Numbered from the stretch's first letter, positions 32,084 through 41,267 are shown. The stretch is 64,000 bases of DNA from Variovorax sp. J2L1-78 (GCF_030317205.1 NZ_JASZYB010000001.1:1922001-1986000), one strand, 5' to 3'. Translations and numbers: made by a program. The notes: a model not told the origin generated them from the sequence alone.

Positions 32084-33015
32084 CCGCGCGGGTGGTGCTG
32101 CGCGTGCAGCTGCTTGAGCCGCTCGCGCGCCACGTGGGTGTAGATCGTCGTGGTGGAAATGTCGGCGTGGCCCAGCAGCAGCTGCACCGCGCGCAGGTCC
32201 GCGCCGTGGTTGAGCAGATGCGTCGCGAAGGCGTGGCGCAGCGTGTGCGGCGACAGCGGCACGCGGATGCCCGCGGCCTCGGCCTGCTTCTTCACGATGA
32301 TCCAGAACATCACGCGCGTCATGCCGGCGCCGCGCGCGGTCACGAACAGGTCGGGCGTCTGCTGTCCACCGAGGATCTCGGGACGGGCTTCGTCCATGTA
32401 GCGCTCGATCCAGCGGCGCGCCTCGCCGCCGAAGGGCACCAGCCGTTCCTTGCTGCCCTTGCCCGTCACGCGCAGCACGCCGTCGTTCAGACTCAGCTCG
32501 AAGACCTTGAGCGTCACCAGTTCGCTCACGCGCAGGCCGCTCGCGTACATCAGCTCGAGCATCGCGCGGTCGCGCAGGCCGAGCGGCGTGTTGACGTCGG
32601 GTGCGTTCAGCAGATCGTCAACCTGCTTCTCAGACAGCAGCTTGATGGCGCGGGGCGCCTGCCGCGCCGGGGCCAGCCGCAGCGTCGGGTCGGCCGTGAT
32701 GCGGTTCTCGCGCAAGGCCCATCGGTAGTAGCGCTTGAAGACGGTGAGCCGACGGTTGGCGGACGTGGCCTTGCCGGTCTTGCCTTCGCGCCCGCCGCGC
32801 GCCAACCGCGCGCCCATGTAGGCCTGCACGTCATGCTCGGCGGCGCGGTCGAGCCCGGTATGGCGCTCGGCCTGCAGCCATTGCGCGAACAGCGCCAGAT
32901 CGCGCCGGTAGGCGGCCAGCGTGTTCTTCGACAGCCCGTCCTCCAGCCACAGCGCATCGACGAAATCATCGATCTCGGGGGTGGCAGGCGCGGCAGATGA
33001 AACAGGCTCGGACAT
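32080..33015 (-). CDS. xerD: Site-specific tyrosine recombinase XerD
   Basis: A 311-residue recombinase. All catalytic residues are present: Arg162 (GLRVSEL), Lys186 (GKGSKERLVP), His257 and Arg260 (HTLRHAFATHLL), His283 (LLGHADI) and Tyr292 (TTIYTH). It acts with XerC at dif to resolve chromosome dimers. It is linked to DUF72, not to a phage gene, which supports XerD rather than an integrase. The start is MSEPVSS; a 7-codon longer frame is less likely. Confidence 0.93.
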   Translation of the reverse strand: MSEPVSSAAPATPEIDDFVDALWLEDGLSKNTLAAYRRDLALFAQWLQAERHTGLDRAAEHDVQAYMGARLARGGREGKTGKATSANRRLTVFKRYYRWALRENRITADPTLRLAPARQAPRAIKLLSEKQVDDLLNAPDVNTPLGLRDRAMLELMYASGLRVSELVTLKVFELSLNDGVLRVTGKGSKERLVPFGGEARRWIERYMDEARPEILGGQQTPDLFVTARGAGMTRVMFWIIVKKQAEAAGIRVPLSPHTLRHAFATHLLNHGADLRAVQLLLGHADISTTTIYTHVARERLKQLHAQHHPRG

Positions 33016-33030
33016 CGCGCACAAGATAAC

Positions 33031-33056
33031 AAACAAAAAGCCGCCCGGAGGCGGCT
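33031..33056 (-). terminator. Rho-independent terminator after the third Bug gene
   Basis: Read on the minus strand, a 6-bp stem (GCCGCC/GGCGGC, loop of 4) is followed by CTTTTTGTTTGTT. It lies 24 bases past the stop of the Bug gene at 33080 and just before the xerD start. Confidence 0.85.
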
Positions 33057-33079
33057 CGTTGTCGAGACGGCAGCGCCGC

Positions 33080-34054
33080 TTACTCGAGCGTGAGCTTCTG
33101 CTTGGCCACGACCTGCTTGTAGATCTCGTACTCGGCCTTGATCTGCGCGGCGAACTGCTCGGGCGTGTTGGCCACGACGATCGAGTCGGTGTCCTCGATG
33201 CGCTTCTTCACGGCCGGGTCGGCCAGCGCCTTCTTCACACCTTCGTTGACCTTGTCGACAACGTCCTTCGGCAGGCCCTTGGGGCCCAGGATGCCGTAGT
33301 AGGCCATGCGGTTCACCGGCTCCAGGCCGACTTCCTTGAAGGTCGGCACGTTCGGCAACGCGGCCACGCGGTTGGGCGCGCTCACCACGATCGGGATGAG
33401 GCGGCCGGCCTTGATGAAGGGCAGCGCCGACGGCAGGTTGTCGAAGATGATCGGCACCTGGCCGGCCACCGTGTCGTTGAGTGCCGGGCCGGCACCGCGG
33501 TACGGGATGTGCGTGACGAAGGTGTTCGTCAGGCTCTTGTACAGCTCCATCAGCAGGTGGCCGATGCCACCGGTGCCCGACGACGAGTACGAGTACTTGC
33601 CGGGGTTCTTCTTCAGCTCGGCCACGAACTCGGCGTAGTTCTTGGCCGGGAAGTTTGGGTTGACCGCGATGATGTTCGGCGTCGCGGCGATGTTGATGAT
33701 CGGCGTGAAGTCGTTGATCGGGTCGTACGGCGTCTTGGGGTTGATGGCCGGGTTGGCCGCCGTGCTCGACACGGTGGCGATGCCCAGCTTGTAGCCGTCG
33801 GCCGGGGCACGCGCGGTTTCGGCCGCCCCCACGATGCCGCCGCCGCCGGCGCGGTTCACCACGATCACGGGCTGGCCCAGCACCTTGCCCAGCGGATCGG
33901 CCACGACGCGCGCCACGATGTCGGTGGTGCCGCCGGGTGCGAAAGGCACGCTCAGTTCGATCGGCTTGTTCGGATAGCCCTGCGCCAGCGCCGGGCCGGC
34001 GACAGCGACCAGCGCAGCGGCACCCGCGAGGGCATTCCATTGACGACGTTGCAT
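33080..34054 (-). CDS. Bug-type tripartite tricarboxylate transporter substrate-binding protein
   Basis: A 324-residue periplasmic receptor with a signal peptide ending in GPALAQ. Motifs are IELSVPFAPGGTTDIVARVV, VIVVNRAGGGGIVGAAE, YSYSSSGTGGIGHLLMELY and THIPYRGAGPALNDTVAGQV. AGGAGTTTGCAG gives a good ribosome site. It is a single-gene unit with its own terminator. The ligand is unknown and no permease genes are near. Confidence 0.93.
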   Translation of the reverse strand: MQRRQWNALAGAAALVAVAGPALAQGYPNKPIELSVPFAPGGTTDIVARVVADPLGKVLGQPVIVVNRAGGGGIVGAAETARAPADGYKLGIATVSSTAANPAINPKTPYDPINDFTPIINIAATPNIIAVNPNFPAKNYAEFVAELKKNPGKYSYSSSGTGGIGHLLMELYKSLTNTFVTHIPYRGAGPALNDTVAGQVPIIFDNLPSALPFIKAGRLIPIVVSAPNRVAALPNVPTFKEVGLEPVNRMAYYGILGPKGLPKDVVDKVNEGVKKALADPAVKKRIEDTDSIVVANTPEQFAAQIKAEYEIYKQVVAKQKLTLE

Positions 34055-34162
34055 CTGCAAACTCCTGGTAAGTCGAAAAACACGAAACCCTGATGCTAGC
34101 GGGTCCATCCCATCGGCCGTTCCCAGGATTACCCACGGAACCGCCGGTTTATCCTCGACGCG

Positions 34163-35068
34163 GTGAACTACGCGCAACTCCTCTTCCCCGACTTTTCCCT
34201 CATCGCCTGCGGCTGGCTGCTCTGCCGTTACACCGCCCTCGACCGCCGCGTGTGGGACCAGGTCGAGTCGCTGGTCTACTACTTTCTCTTTCCCGTGCTG
34301 CTGTTCCATTCGATCGTGCGCAGCCCGATCGACTTCGGCGCCACGTCGAACCTGCTGGCGGCGGGCCTGGGGGTCAGCGTGATCGGCGTCGTGCTGTCGT
34401 ACGCCCTGCCCCACCTGCCGTGGCTCGGCCGGCACATCGACCGGCGCGAGCACGCGGGCGGCGCGCAGATTGCCTTCCGCTTCAACTCCTTCATCTGCCT
34501 GGCCATGGCCGATCGGCTGGCCGGGGCGCAGGGCCTGCTGCTGATCGCGGTGCTCATCGGGGTGTGCGTGCCGCTGATGAACGTGGCCGCCGTGTGGCCC
34601 ATGGCGCGGCATGCGCAGACCGGCTTCGTGCGGCAGCTGCTGCGCAACCCGCTGATCATCGCGACCGCCTCCGGCCTGGTGGTCAACCTGCTCGGCATCA
34701 CGGTGCCGGGCTGGATGGAGCCCTCGCTCACCCGCATCGGCGCGGCGTCGTTGGCACTGGGGCTGATGGCCGCAGGCGCGGGCATGCAGTTCGCGACTTT
34801 GGCGCAGAGCAAGGTGCTGGCGGTGTCGCTGCTGTCCATCCGGCACCTGATCCTGCCGCTGATCGGCTGGGGCCTGGCGCGCGCGCTGCACCTCGACCCG
34901 GCGCAATCGGCCGTGCTGATGGCCTTCGCGGCGGTGCCCACCGCATCGAGCGCCTACGTGCTGGCGGCGCGCATGGGCTACAACGGGCCGTACGTGGCGG
35001 GGCTGGTCACGCTCTCGACCATCCTGGGGGTGCTCAGCCTGCCGTTCGCGCTGTCGCTGCCGCGCTGA
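34163..35068 (+). CDS. AEC family transporter
   Basis: A 301-residue membrane protein with about ten helices in two halves, as in the auxin efflux carrier family: YYFLFPVLLFHSI near the N-terminus and FAAVPTASSAYVLAARMGYNGP at the C-terminal repeat. Members export organic acids such as malate. The start codon is GTG; no better upstream ATG is seen. It is divergent from the third Bug gene. Confidence 0.88.
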   Translation: MNYAQLLFPDFSLIACGWLLCRYTALDRRVWDQVESLVYYFLFPVLLFHSIVRSPIDFGATSNLLAAGLGVSVIGVVLSYALPHLPWLGRHIDRREHAGGAQIAFRFNSFICLAMADRLAGAQGLLLIAVLIGVCVPLMNVAAVWPMARHAQTGFVRQLLRNPLIIATASGLVVNLLGITVPGWMEPSLTRIGAASLALGLMAAGAGMQFATLAQSKVLAVSLLSIRHLILPLIGWGLARALHLDPAQSAVLMAFAAVPTASSAYVLAARMGYNGPYVAGLVTLSTILGVLSLPFALSLPR

Positions 35069-35193
35069 ACCGGCGCACGATCGGCGCCATGGCATACGCC
35101 GTTCTGGTAATGGCCCCCTGGGTACCCAAGGCCTAGCATCGACGGGCGACATCGAGCGGCGCCGTTCGGCGTCCATGCGCACCAGGAGATGGC

Positions 35194-35715
35194 ATGGGTT
35201 TCAGTCTCGACGTAATCCAGGGGATGGCGGCGGCATGGACCGTGGGTCTGCTGCTGCTGATCGCTGTCTGCTGGATGGCATGGCGCCGCATCGCGGCCTG
35301 GCGCGAAGCCCGTCGGCGCATCGAAGCCGCGCGCGTGCGCTCCGGCCACGTCCCGCTCGAGATTCCGACCGTGCGCGGCGGCCTGGGAACGATCGGCGAC
35401 GACGGCGAGCCCGACACCCTGCCCGGGTGGTTCATTCAGGGCAAAGGCGAGCATGCGGTGGTCGACGAGCACCCGCGCATCCACCTGCGCTACCGCGACC
35501 CGAAAGGCCGCAAGGCCGAATGCACGATGAAGGTCGAGAAGATCGACCTGCGCAAGCGCTACCTCGCCGGCTACGGCGATCTGCCCGGCGAACAGCACGT
35601 CGTGCCGCTCCACGCCATCAAGGCGGCGCGCATCGCCGATACCGGGCAGCGCTTCAACGTCGACTTCTGGGTCGACGCGGTGAAGGTCGCGCGCCGGCGG
35701 CGCGGCGAAATCTAG
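35194..35715 (+). CDS. Uncharacterised membrane-anchored protein
   Basis: A 173-residue protein with one N-terminal helix (about residues 8-27), then a basic linker and a soluble domain with WFIQGKGEHAVVDEHPRIHLRYRDPKG and RIADTGQRFNVDFWVDAVK. The end of the domain recalls WYL-like strands, but the match is too weak to name. CAGGAGATGGC lies before the ATG. It stands alone. Confidence 0.65.
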   Translation: MGFSLDVIQGMAAAWTVGLLLLIAVCWMAWRRIAAWREARRRIEAARVRSGHVPLEIPTVRGGLGTIGDDGEPDTLPGWFIQGKGEHAVVDEHPRIHLRYRDPKGRKAECTMKVEKIDLRKRYLAGYGDLPGEQHVVPLHAIKAARIADTGQRFNVDFWVDAVKVARRRRGEI

Positions 35716-35956
35716 CCGGCTCCCCGCCCTCTCCTCCCCGTCGGTTGCAGTCCGGATACTCGCTCCGGATGCCGGCCTGCGACGCAGCCCGTGCTAGGCG
35801 TGGGCGTATCCACGCTCAAATTCAGGCCGAAAATTACTCAGACGTCGCAAGTGTGGCTTCCTCTAGAGCGTCAGGCGGCCTCCCCTTGGCATGCATTTCA
35901 CGGGCTGCTGCGTGCTGCTTTGCGAAGCGCAAAGTGCCGGGGTCACTTTCGACGTC

Positions 35957-36328
35957 TCACTCCTCCAGCCGAAGATCAAAGGCTTTCCGTGCCTTCTCGA
36001 CCTCCGTGATATTGGACAGCGTCCAGCCATGCAGCGCCTTGAACGGCTGCTCCAGCGTGCGGCCGAGCGGCGTGACTGCGTACTCCACGGCGACGGGTGA
36101 CACCGGTATCACGCGGCGCGAGATGAGCCCGTTGCGTTCGAGCCGCCGCAGGCACTGGGTGAGCGCTTTCTGCGTGATGCCTTCGAGCTGCCGCTTGATC
36201 ACGTTGAAGCGCAGCGGGCCGTCTGCGAACACGTGCAGCACCATATCGACCACTTGTCCGCAATCTGATCGAGCAAGGCACGGCTGGGGCAATCGGCGGC
36301 AAAGCATTGAAGCGGAAACCGACCATGA
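35957..36328 (-). pseudogene. HxlR-type regulator, frameshifted and 5'-truncated
   Basis: The C-terminal 90 residues are intact in one frame: MVLHVFADGPLRFNVIKRQ, ITQKALTQCLRRLERNGLISRR, YAVTPLGRTLEQP. The missing N-terminal part of the winged helix, CFAADCPSRALLDQIADKWS, lies directly upstream in a different frame. One base is missing near 36244-36246, between the codons for DKWS and MVLHVF. No start codon is visible in that upstream frame. The gene therefore seems dead unless it starts inside the domain. It faces the old yellow enzyme remnant, which it probably once regulated. Confidence 0.75.
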
Positions 36329-36330
36329 TC

Positions 36331-36984
36331 GGTGGAACCCGATTCGCCGGTGGAAAGCCCGTCGGGCCTGGACGCACCGGACCAGCCGCGCGGTGAAGCC
36401 ATGACCGAGGAAGCGATTGCGGACACCGTGGCGGCGTTCGCGGCAGCCGCGGCAGATGCCAAGGGGAGCGCTCGCGGTTCGCCCGCGAGATCGTGGCCGC
36501 CACCCGCAAGGCGGTCGGTCCCGACTTTCCGATCATCATGCGCGTGAGCCAATGGAAGCAGCAGGACCTGACCGTACGTCTCGCCCCCCCCCAGGACATG
36601 ACGGATTGGCTGCTGCCCCTCGTGGAGGCTGGCGTGGATGTGTTGCATTGTTCGCAGCGGCGTTTCTGGGAGCCGGAATTTCCGGAACTCGACGGCGTGA
36701 ACGGCCTGAACTGCGCGGGCTGGGCCAAGAAGCTGACCGGTGCCACCACGATCAGCGTGGGCTCCGTGGGCCTGGATGGCGACGTCCTGAACGCCTTTGC
36801 CGGCAAGGGATCGAAGGCGGCGAGCGTGCAGCGACTGGTCGAACGCATGGAACGCAACGAGTTCGACCTGATTGCCGTCGGCCGTGCATTGCTCGGCGAT
36901 CCGGACTGGATCTCCAAGATTCAATCGGGTGATTACACCAACCTGAAGGGCTTTGACGCCGCAGCATTGAGTGCACTGGTCTGA
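36331..36984 (+). pseudogene. NADH:flavin oxidoreductase (old yellow enzyme), decayed
   Basis: Two pieces of one protein remain. The first, SPSGLDAPDQPRGEAMTEEAIAD, matches the middle of the barrel. The second, RFAREIVAATRKAVGPDFPIIMRVSQW to VGRALLGDPDWISKI, is the C-terminal third. They are in different frames and joined near 36463-36468 with the catalytic and FMN-contacting section missing (typically about 70 residues). The first 110-120 residues of the enzyme are absent. The product cannot be active. Confidence 0.8.
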
Positions 36985-37083
36985 GCGAACCCGACGCGGG
37001 GCCCCCGTCGCTGATCAGCCGCCTTCATTGACGGCCGATTCTCCGCACCAGGGATAGACGTGACGGTCCGGCGCGCCCGCATA

Positions 37084-38082
37084 TCACTGCGGTTCGATGC
37101 CGGCCTTTTTCACCAGGCTCGCGTACTTCGCCAGTTCGCTGCGGAACTCGGCCTTGGCCTGCTCCGGCGATGTGATGGCGATGATGTTGCCCTGTTTGGC
37201 CATCGCTTCCTTGACGGCCGGATCATCGAACGCGACGACAAGCGCATCGTGCGTCTTCTTGACCGTTGCGGTGCTCATGTTCTTTGGACCGATCACCGCA
37301 AACCATGCATCGACAATCAGGTTCGGCAGGCCCTGCTCGACGAAGGTCGGGATTTCAGGCGCGGCGGGCGAGCGCTGGGCGCCGAGCATGCCGATCGCAC
37401 GCAGGGCACCGCTCTTGAGGTGCGCCTGCACGCTCGGAAGGCCAGCCGTGCCGAAATCGACCTGCCCGCCGATCAGATCGCTGACCATCGGTCCGACCCC
37501 TTTGTAAGGGATGTGCCTGGCCGACACGCCGGCTTCCTCGAGAAAGAGTTGCGTGGCCAGGTGCAGGATGGTGCCGGTCCCGCCCGAGGCGAAGTTGAGC
37601 ATGCCCGGCTTGCTCCGGAGCAGCGCGACGAACTCCTTGGAATTGATGGCCGCGACCTTGCTCGGGTTCACCACCAGCACCATCGGCGTCGACCCGACGA
37701 TCGCGATCGGCGTGAAGTCTCCGGGCATGTCGAAGGACAGTGACTTGATCACGCTCGGGAAGATCACGACATTGTTCGACACCATCGAGAGCGTGTTGCC
37801 GTCCGGTACCGAGCGCGCCAGCACCTGCAGGCCGACCACACCGCCGGCACCGGGCTGGTTGTCGATCACGACGGCCGTGTTGAGCGCCTTGGAAAGCCCC
37901 GGTTGCGCGGCACGAGCGATGGCGTCGACGCCGGAGCCGGCGGCGTTCGGCAGGACGAGGCGAACCGTGCCGTGCTGCGCCTGGGCCCGCTGTCGGAAGA
38001 GACCCAAGGGGTCGAGCGTGAGCGTGGTGGCAGCGGCCGCTGCCAGCAGCGCACGACGGGATGGGCGTAGCGATTCGATCAT
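37084..38082 (-). CDS. Bug-type tripartite tricarboxylate transporter substrate-binding protein
   Basis: A 332-residue receptor with an Arg-containing signal (SRRALLAAAAATTL) and mature start after RAQAQ. Motifs are RLVLPNAAGSGVDAIARA, VVIDNQPGAGGVVG, LNFASGGTGTILHLATQLF and RHIPYKGVGPMVSDLIGGQV. GGAGA lies 7 bases before MIESL. It follows the CoA-transferase gene by 53 bases on the same strand, so it probably captures the acid that the enzymes of this operon process. Confidence 0.92.
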   Translation of the reverse strand: MIESLRPSRRALLAAAAATTLTLDPLGLFRQRAQAQHGTVRLVLPNAAGSGVDAIARAAQPGLSKALNTAVVIDNQPGAGGVVGLQVLARSVPDGNTLSMVSNNVVIFPSVIKSLSFDMPGDFTPIAIVGSTPMVLVVNPSKVAAINSKEFVALLRSKPGMLNFASGGTGTILHLATQLFLEEAGVSARHIPYKGVGPMVSDLIGGQVDFGTAGLPSVQAHLKSGALRAIGMLGAQRSPAAPEIPTFVEQGLPNLIVDAWFAVIGPKNMSTATVKKTHDALVVAFDDPAVKEAMAKQGNIIAITSPEQAKAEFRSELAKYASLVKKAGIEPQ

Positions 38083-38135
38083 GTGGTTTGTCTCCATCGT
38101 TCTAAGAGGCCATGGTGGCCCGGGGCGCACGCGGT

Positions 38136-39332
38136 CTAGGCCACGATGCTTCGCGCGCGGAGGTCGGTGATGGCGTCGGTGGTGAAGCCCAGGCTTTGGA
38201 GCAATTCGTCCGTGTGTTCGCCGATGCGCGGTGGATCGAGCCGCACGCCGAGACGTCGGCCTTCCATCGTGAAAGGAAACAGCGTGGTCTTCACCGTCTT
38301 GCCGGCCTGCGGCCCGTCGGACAGGCGCAGGTCCGCCAGACCGCCGGTCGCCAGCAGGTGCTCGTCATCGTAGAGATCCTCGGGCTTGCGGATGGGTGCG
38401 AACGGCAGGCCGGCCTTCTCCATGATCGCGGCCAGTTCGGCCGCACTGCGCTCGCCGATGTGCTCGCCGATCGAACGAAGCAGGCGCGGCCGGTGCGCAA
38501 TGCGCTGGTTGTTGGTGGCAAGCGCGGGTTCGGCCTTCAATGCGTCCAGACCCAGCGCGTCGCAGAACACGCGCCACTGCGCGTCGCTCACCGCCGCCAG
38601 AAAGATCTGCTCGCCGTCCTTGACGGTGAACACGTCATACACCGCCCACGGGTTGTCGCGCGCAGGCATCGGCGCGGGATGCTTGCCCGTCACCGCGTAC
38701 TGCAGCATGTGCTGGCCCATCAGGAAGACGTTGTTCTCATACAGTGCCGACTGGATCTCCATGCCCCGGCCGGTGATGCCGCGCTGGATCAGCGCGCCGA
38801 GAACGGCGATGGCACCGAAGAGCCCGCCCATGATGTCGTTGACGCTCGTGCCCGCGCGAAGCGGATCGCCGGGACGTCCGGTCATGTAGGCCAGACCGCC
38901 CATCATCTGCACGACTTCGTCGAGCGCGGTCCGATGGTCGTAGGGACCGGGCAGGAATCCCTTGTGGCTCGCGTAGATAAGCCGCGGGTTGACCTGCGAC
39001 AACGCTGCGTAGTCGAGGCCGTACTTCGCCATGGTGCCCGGCTTGAAGTTCTCCGCCACGACATCGGCCGTCGCCGTCAGCTGGCGCGCGGTCTCGGCGC
39101 CGTCCTCGGTGTGAAGGTCGATGCCAATGCTCTTCTTGTTGCGGTTGAACATCGGGAAGAAACCCGCGCCGGCGCCCATGAGGCGGCGGCTGTGTTCACC
39201 CGCCACAGGTTCGATCTTGATCACCTCGGCGCCCAGGTCCGCCAGCACCATGCCGCAGGTCGGCCCCATCACCATGTGGGTGAACTCGACCACCCGCAGG
39301 CCCTGCAGGGGCTGTGCAGCCTGCCCGCTCAT
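38136..39332 (-). CDS. CaiB/BaiF family (type III) CoA-transferase
   Basis: A 398-residue protein with the family opening GLRVVEFTHMVMGPTCGMVLADLGAEVIKIE, NRNKKSIGIDL, and the region of the catalytic aspartate (RTALDEVVQMMGG, Asp138). It moves CoA between carboxylic acids. With the HMG-CoA-lyase-like gene coupled by ATGA upstream, the likely task is to activate a hydroxy-dicarboxylate before C-C cleavage. The acceptor acid is inferred. Confidence 0.92.
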   Translation of the reverse strand: MSGQAAQPLQGLRVVEFTHMVMGPTCGMVLADLGAEVIKIEPVAGEHSRRLMGAGAGFFPMFNRNKKSIGIDLHTEDGAETARQLTATADVVAENFKPGTMAKYGLDYAALSQVNPRLIYASHKGFLPGPYDHRTALDEVVQMMGGLAYMTGRPGDPLRAGTSVNDIMGGLFGAIAVLGALIQRGITGRGMEIQSALYENNVFLMGQHMLQYAVTGKHPAPMPARDNPWAVYDVFTVKDGEQIFLAAVSDAQWRVFCDALGLDALKAEPALATNNQRIAHRPRLLRSIGEHIGERSAAELAAIMEKAGLPFAPIRKPEDLYDDEHLLATGGLADLRLSDGPQAGKTVKTTLFPFTMEGRRLGVRLDPPRIGEHTDELLQSLGFTTDAITDLRARSIVA

Positions 39333-40276
39333 GCCGGCTCCATCGTCTTCGGCAGGCCAGCACGCCAGAGGGTGCCGTGCAAGGTTTCGCCAGGCAGCCA
39401 TTCCTCGACCCGCTTGCGCAATGCGAGCAGCGCTTCGATGTCCTGTCCGGATTCGATGCCCATGCTCGCCAGCATGTAGGCCAGGTCCTCGGTCGCGGCA
39501 TTGCCGCTGGCGCCCGGCGCATGGGGGCAGCCACCGATGCCGCCGATGCAGGCGTCGAAACGCGTGATGCCCAGTTCAAGGGCCGCGAACACGTTCGCAA
39601 GCGCCAGGCCGCGCGTGTCGTGGAAGTGCCCGCAGTCCAGCTTGCCGCGCGCCACGGGCAGCACCTGCGCGAAGAGCGCCTGCACCATCGCCGGATCGGC
39701 ATAGCCGACCGTGTCGGCAAGGCTGACCGCGTCCACGCCTTCGGCGACCACGGTTTCGACCAGCCGAACGACTTCCTCGGGTTCGACGCGGCCCTGGATC
39801 GTGCAGCCGAACGCGGTGCTGATGCCGACCTCGATGCGCGTGCGGGCGCCGCGCGCGTCGCGTGCATCGCGGATGCGGGCGATGTCCTGCACCACCTCGT
39901 CCGGCGTCTTTCTCAGGTTGGCCAGGCTGTGGGCATGGCTCGCGGACAGCGGCAGCATCATCGACTCGGCATGGCAGTCCATCGCGCGCTCCGCCCCCTT
40001 GAGGTTGGGCACCAGCACGGACGCACACAGACCCGGGAGTGTCTGCGCGAAGGCCAGCACCTCGGCCGTATCGGCCAGTTGCGGCAGCAGGCGCGCCGGC
40101 ACGAAGGAGCCGACTTCGATCTCGCGCTGGCCCGCGTCGTAGGCGGCCTGAATCCACTGCAGCTTGGCGGCGGTGGGCACCACCTGCGCGATGCTCTGCA
40201 AGCCGTCGCGCAGGCCCATTTCGCGGATCACGACGTGCCGGGGCCGTAGGGGGTTGTCTCTGTGTTCGATCGTCAT
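39329..40276 (-). CDS. Hydroxymethylglutaryl-CoA lyase family protein
   Basis: A 315-residue DRE-TIM metallolyase. It shows MGLRDGLQ (the Arg-Asp pair), CGHFHDTRG (metal-binding HxH) and the HMG-CoA-lyase cysteine signature GIGGCPHAPGASGN. The enzyme would split HMG-CoA into acetyl-CoA and acetoacetate, or cleave a related acyl-CoA such as citramalyl-CoA. It is the first gene of the operon and divergent from the LysR gene. Confidence 0.92.
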   Translation of the reverse strand: MTIEHRDNPLRPRHVVIREMGLRDGLQSIAQVVPTAAKLQWIQAAYDAGQREIEVGSFVPARLLPQLADTAEVLAFAQTLPGLCASVLVPNLKGAERAMDCHAESMMLPLSASHAHSLANLRKTPDEVVQDIARIRDARDARGARTRIEVGISTAFGCTIQGRVEPEEVVRLVETVVAEGVDAVSLADTVGYADPAMVQALFAQVLPVARGKLDCGHFHDTRGLALANVFAALELGITRFDACIGGIGGCPHAPGASGNAATEDLAYMLASMGIESGQDIEALLALRKRVEEWLPGETLHGTLWRAGLPKTMEPA

Positions 40277-40331
40277 GCCCAAAGTCTAGAATTTCCGAAC
40301 ACATCGCGCTGCGCAATTTCAGAAGCTCAGC

Positions 40332-40346
40332 GTTCCCGTTAGGAAC
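40332..40346. promoter_or_regulatory. Candidate LysR-type binding site
   Basis: The dyad GTTCC-CGTTA-GGAAC lies in the 73 bp between the divergent LysR and lyase genes and overlaps the ribosome site of the LysR gene. Its layout (T-N11-A with dyad symmetry) fits a LysR box and would allow autorepression. The assignment is by position only. Confidence 0.45.
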
Positions 40347-40349
40347 ATC

Positions 40350-41267
40350 TTGCGCGACCTTGACCTCACCACGCTTCGACTCTTCGTCGCCGTTTGCGAG
40401 ACCGGCAACATGGCGCGGGCGGGCGAGCAGGCCAATATCGTCGGCTCGGCCATCAGCAAGCGGCTCGCACAGCTCGAAAACCAGCTGGGCACACCGCTGC
40501 TGATCCGCAAACGCCACGGGGTCGTGCCGACAGTGGCCGGCCAGACGGTGCTGGAACACGCGCGGGCCATGCTCGATGGTGCCGCCCGCATCGAGCGGGA
40601 CATGGCCAGCCACAATGCGGGCGCCCATGGACAGGTGCGCGTCTTCGCAAGCGTCTCGACCATGACCGAATTCATGGCCAACGACGTCGCGGCCTTTCTC
40701 AAGATGCCATCGCACCGAACGATCCAGGTCGATCTCGAGGAACGGCTGAGCCCGGACGTGGTCGCGGGGGTGCGCGACGGCATGGCATCCATTGGCGTCT
40801 GCTGGGATGCCGTCGACCTCGGGGTGCTCCAATCGCTTCCCTACTGCAGCGATCACCTGTGCGTCGTGGTGCCCGAGAGTCATCCACTCACCGGACGCCG
40901 GAGCGTGCGTTTCGGCGAGACGCTCGACTACGAGCATGTGAGCCTGCCGATCAACAGTGCGCTCCAGCTCATGTACCAGCGCGCTGCAGCGCGCGTGGGT
41001 CGCACACTGGTGCACCGAATCGTCGTCAGCAATTTCGAGGTGGCGTTGCACGTCATCGCGGCCGACCTGGCGATCGGTCTCATCCCGAAGGAAGTCGCCG
41101 CGCGTTCGACGGCGAGCCGCGGCCTCTGCATGGTTCCGCTGGACGAGCCCTGGGCGGAACGCCGCTTCGTGATGTGCATGCGCGACGAGAAGGCGCTTTC
41201 CCCTGCAGCGCAGAAGCTGGTTGAACATCTGGCACAGACGGGGCGACGTCGCTCGGTTCCCGCTTAA
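40350..41267 (+). CDS. LysR-family transcriptional regulator
   Basis: A 305-residue regulator. The N-terminal HTH is DLTTLRLFVAVCETGNMARAGEQANIVGSAISKRLAQLE; the effector domain starts near residue 90 (QVRVFASVSTMTEFM). The start is TTG with AGGAAC 4 bases upstream. It is divergent from the lyase-CoA-transferase-Bug operon and probably activates it in response to the transported acid. The recognition helix is slightly unusual (IVGSAISKRL instead of SQPAVSRQI). Confidence 0.9.
   Translation: MRDLDLTTLRLFVAVCETGNMARAGEQANIVGSAISKRLAQLENQLGTPLLIRKRHGVVPTVAGQTVLEHARAMLDGAARIERDMASHNAGAHGQVRVFASVSTMTEFMANDVAAFLKMPSHRTIQVDLEERLSPDVVAGVRDGMASIGVCWDAVDLGVLQSLPYCSDHLCVVVPESHPLTGRRSVRFGETLDYEHVSLPINSALQLMYQRAAARVGRTLVHRIVVSNFEVALHVIAADLAIGLIPKEVAARSTASRGLCMVPLDEPWAERRFVMCMRDEKALSPAAQKLVEHLAQTGRRRSVPA

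Noticed and set aside
32080..33015. xerD as a phage integrase
   Set aside because: The length, the full catalytic set and the coupling to DUF72 fit chromosomal XerD; no mobile-element gene is near it.
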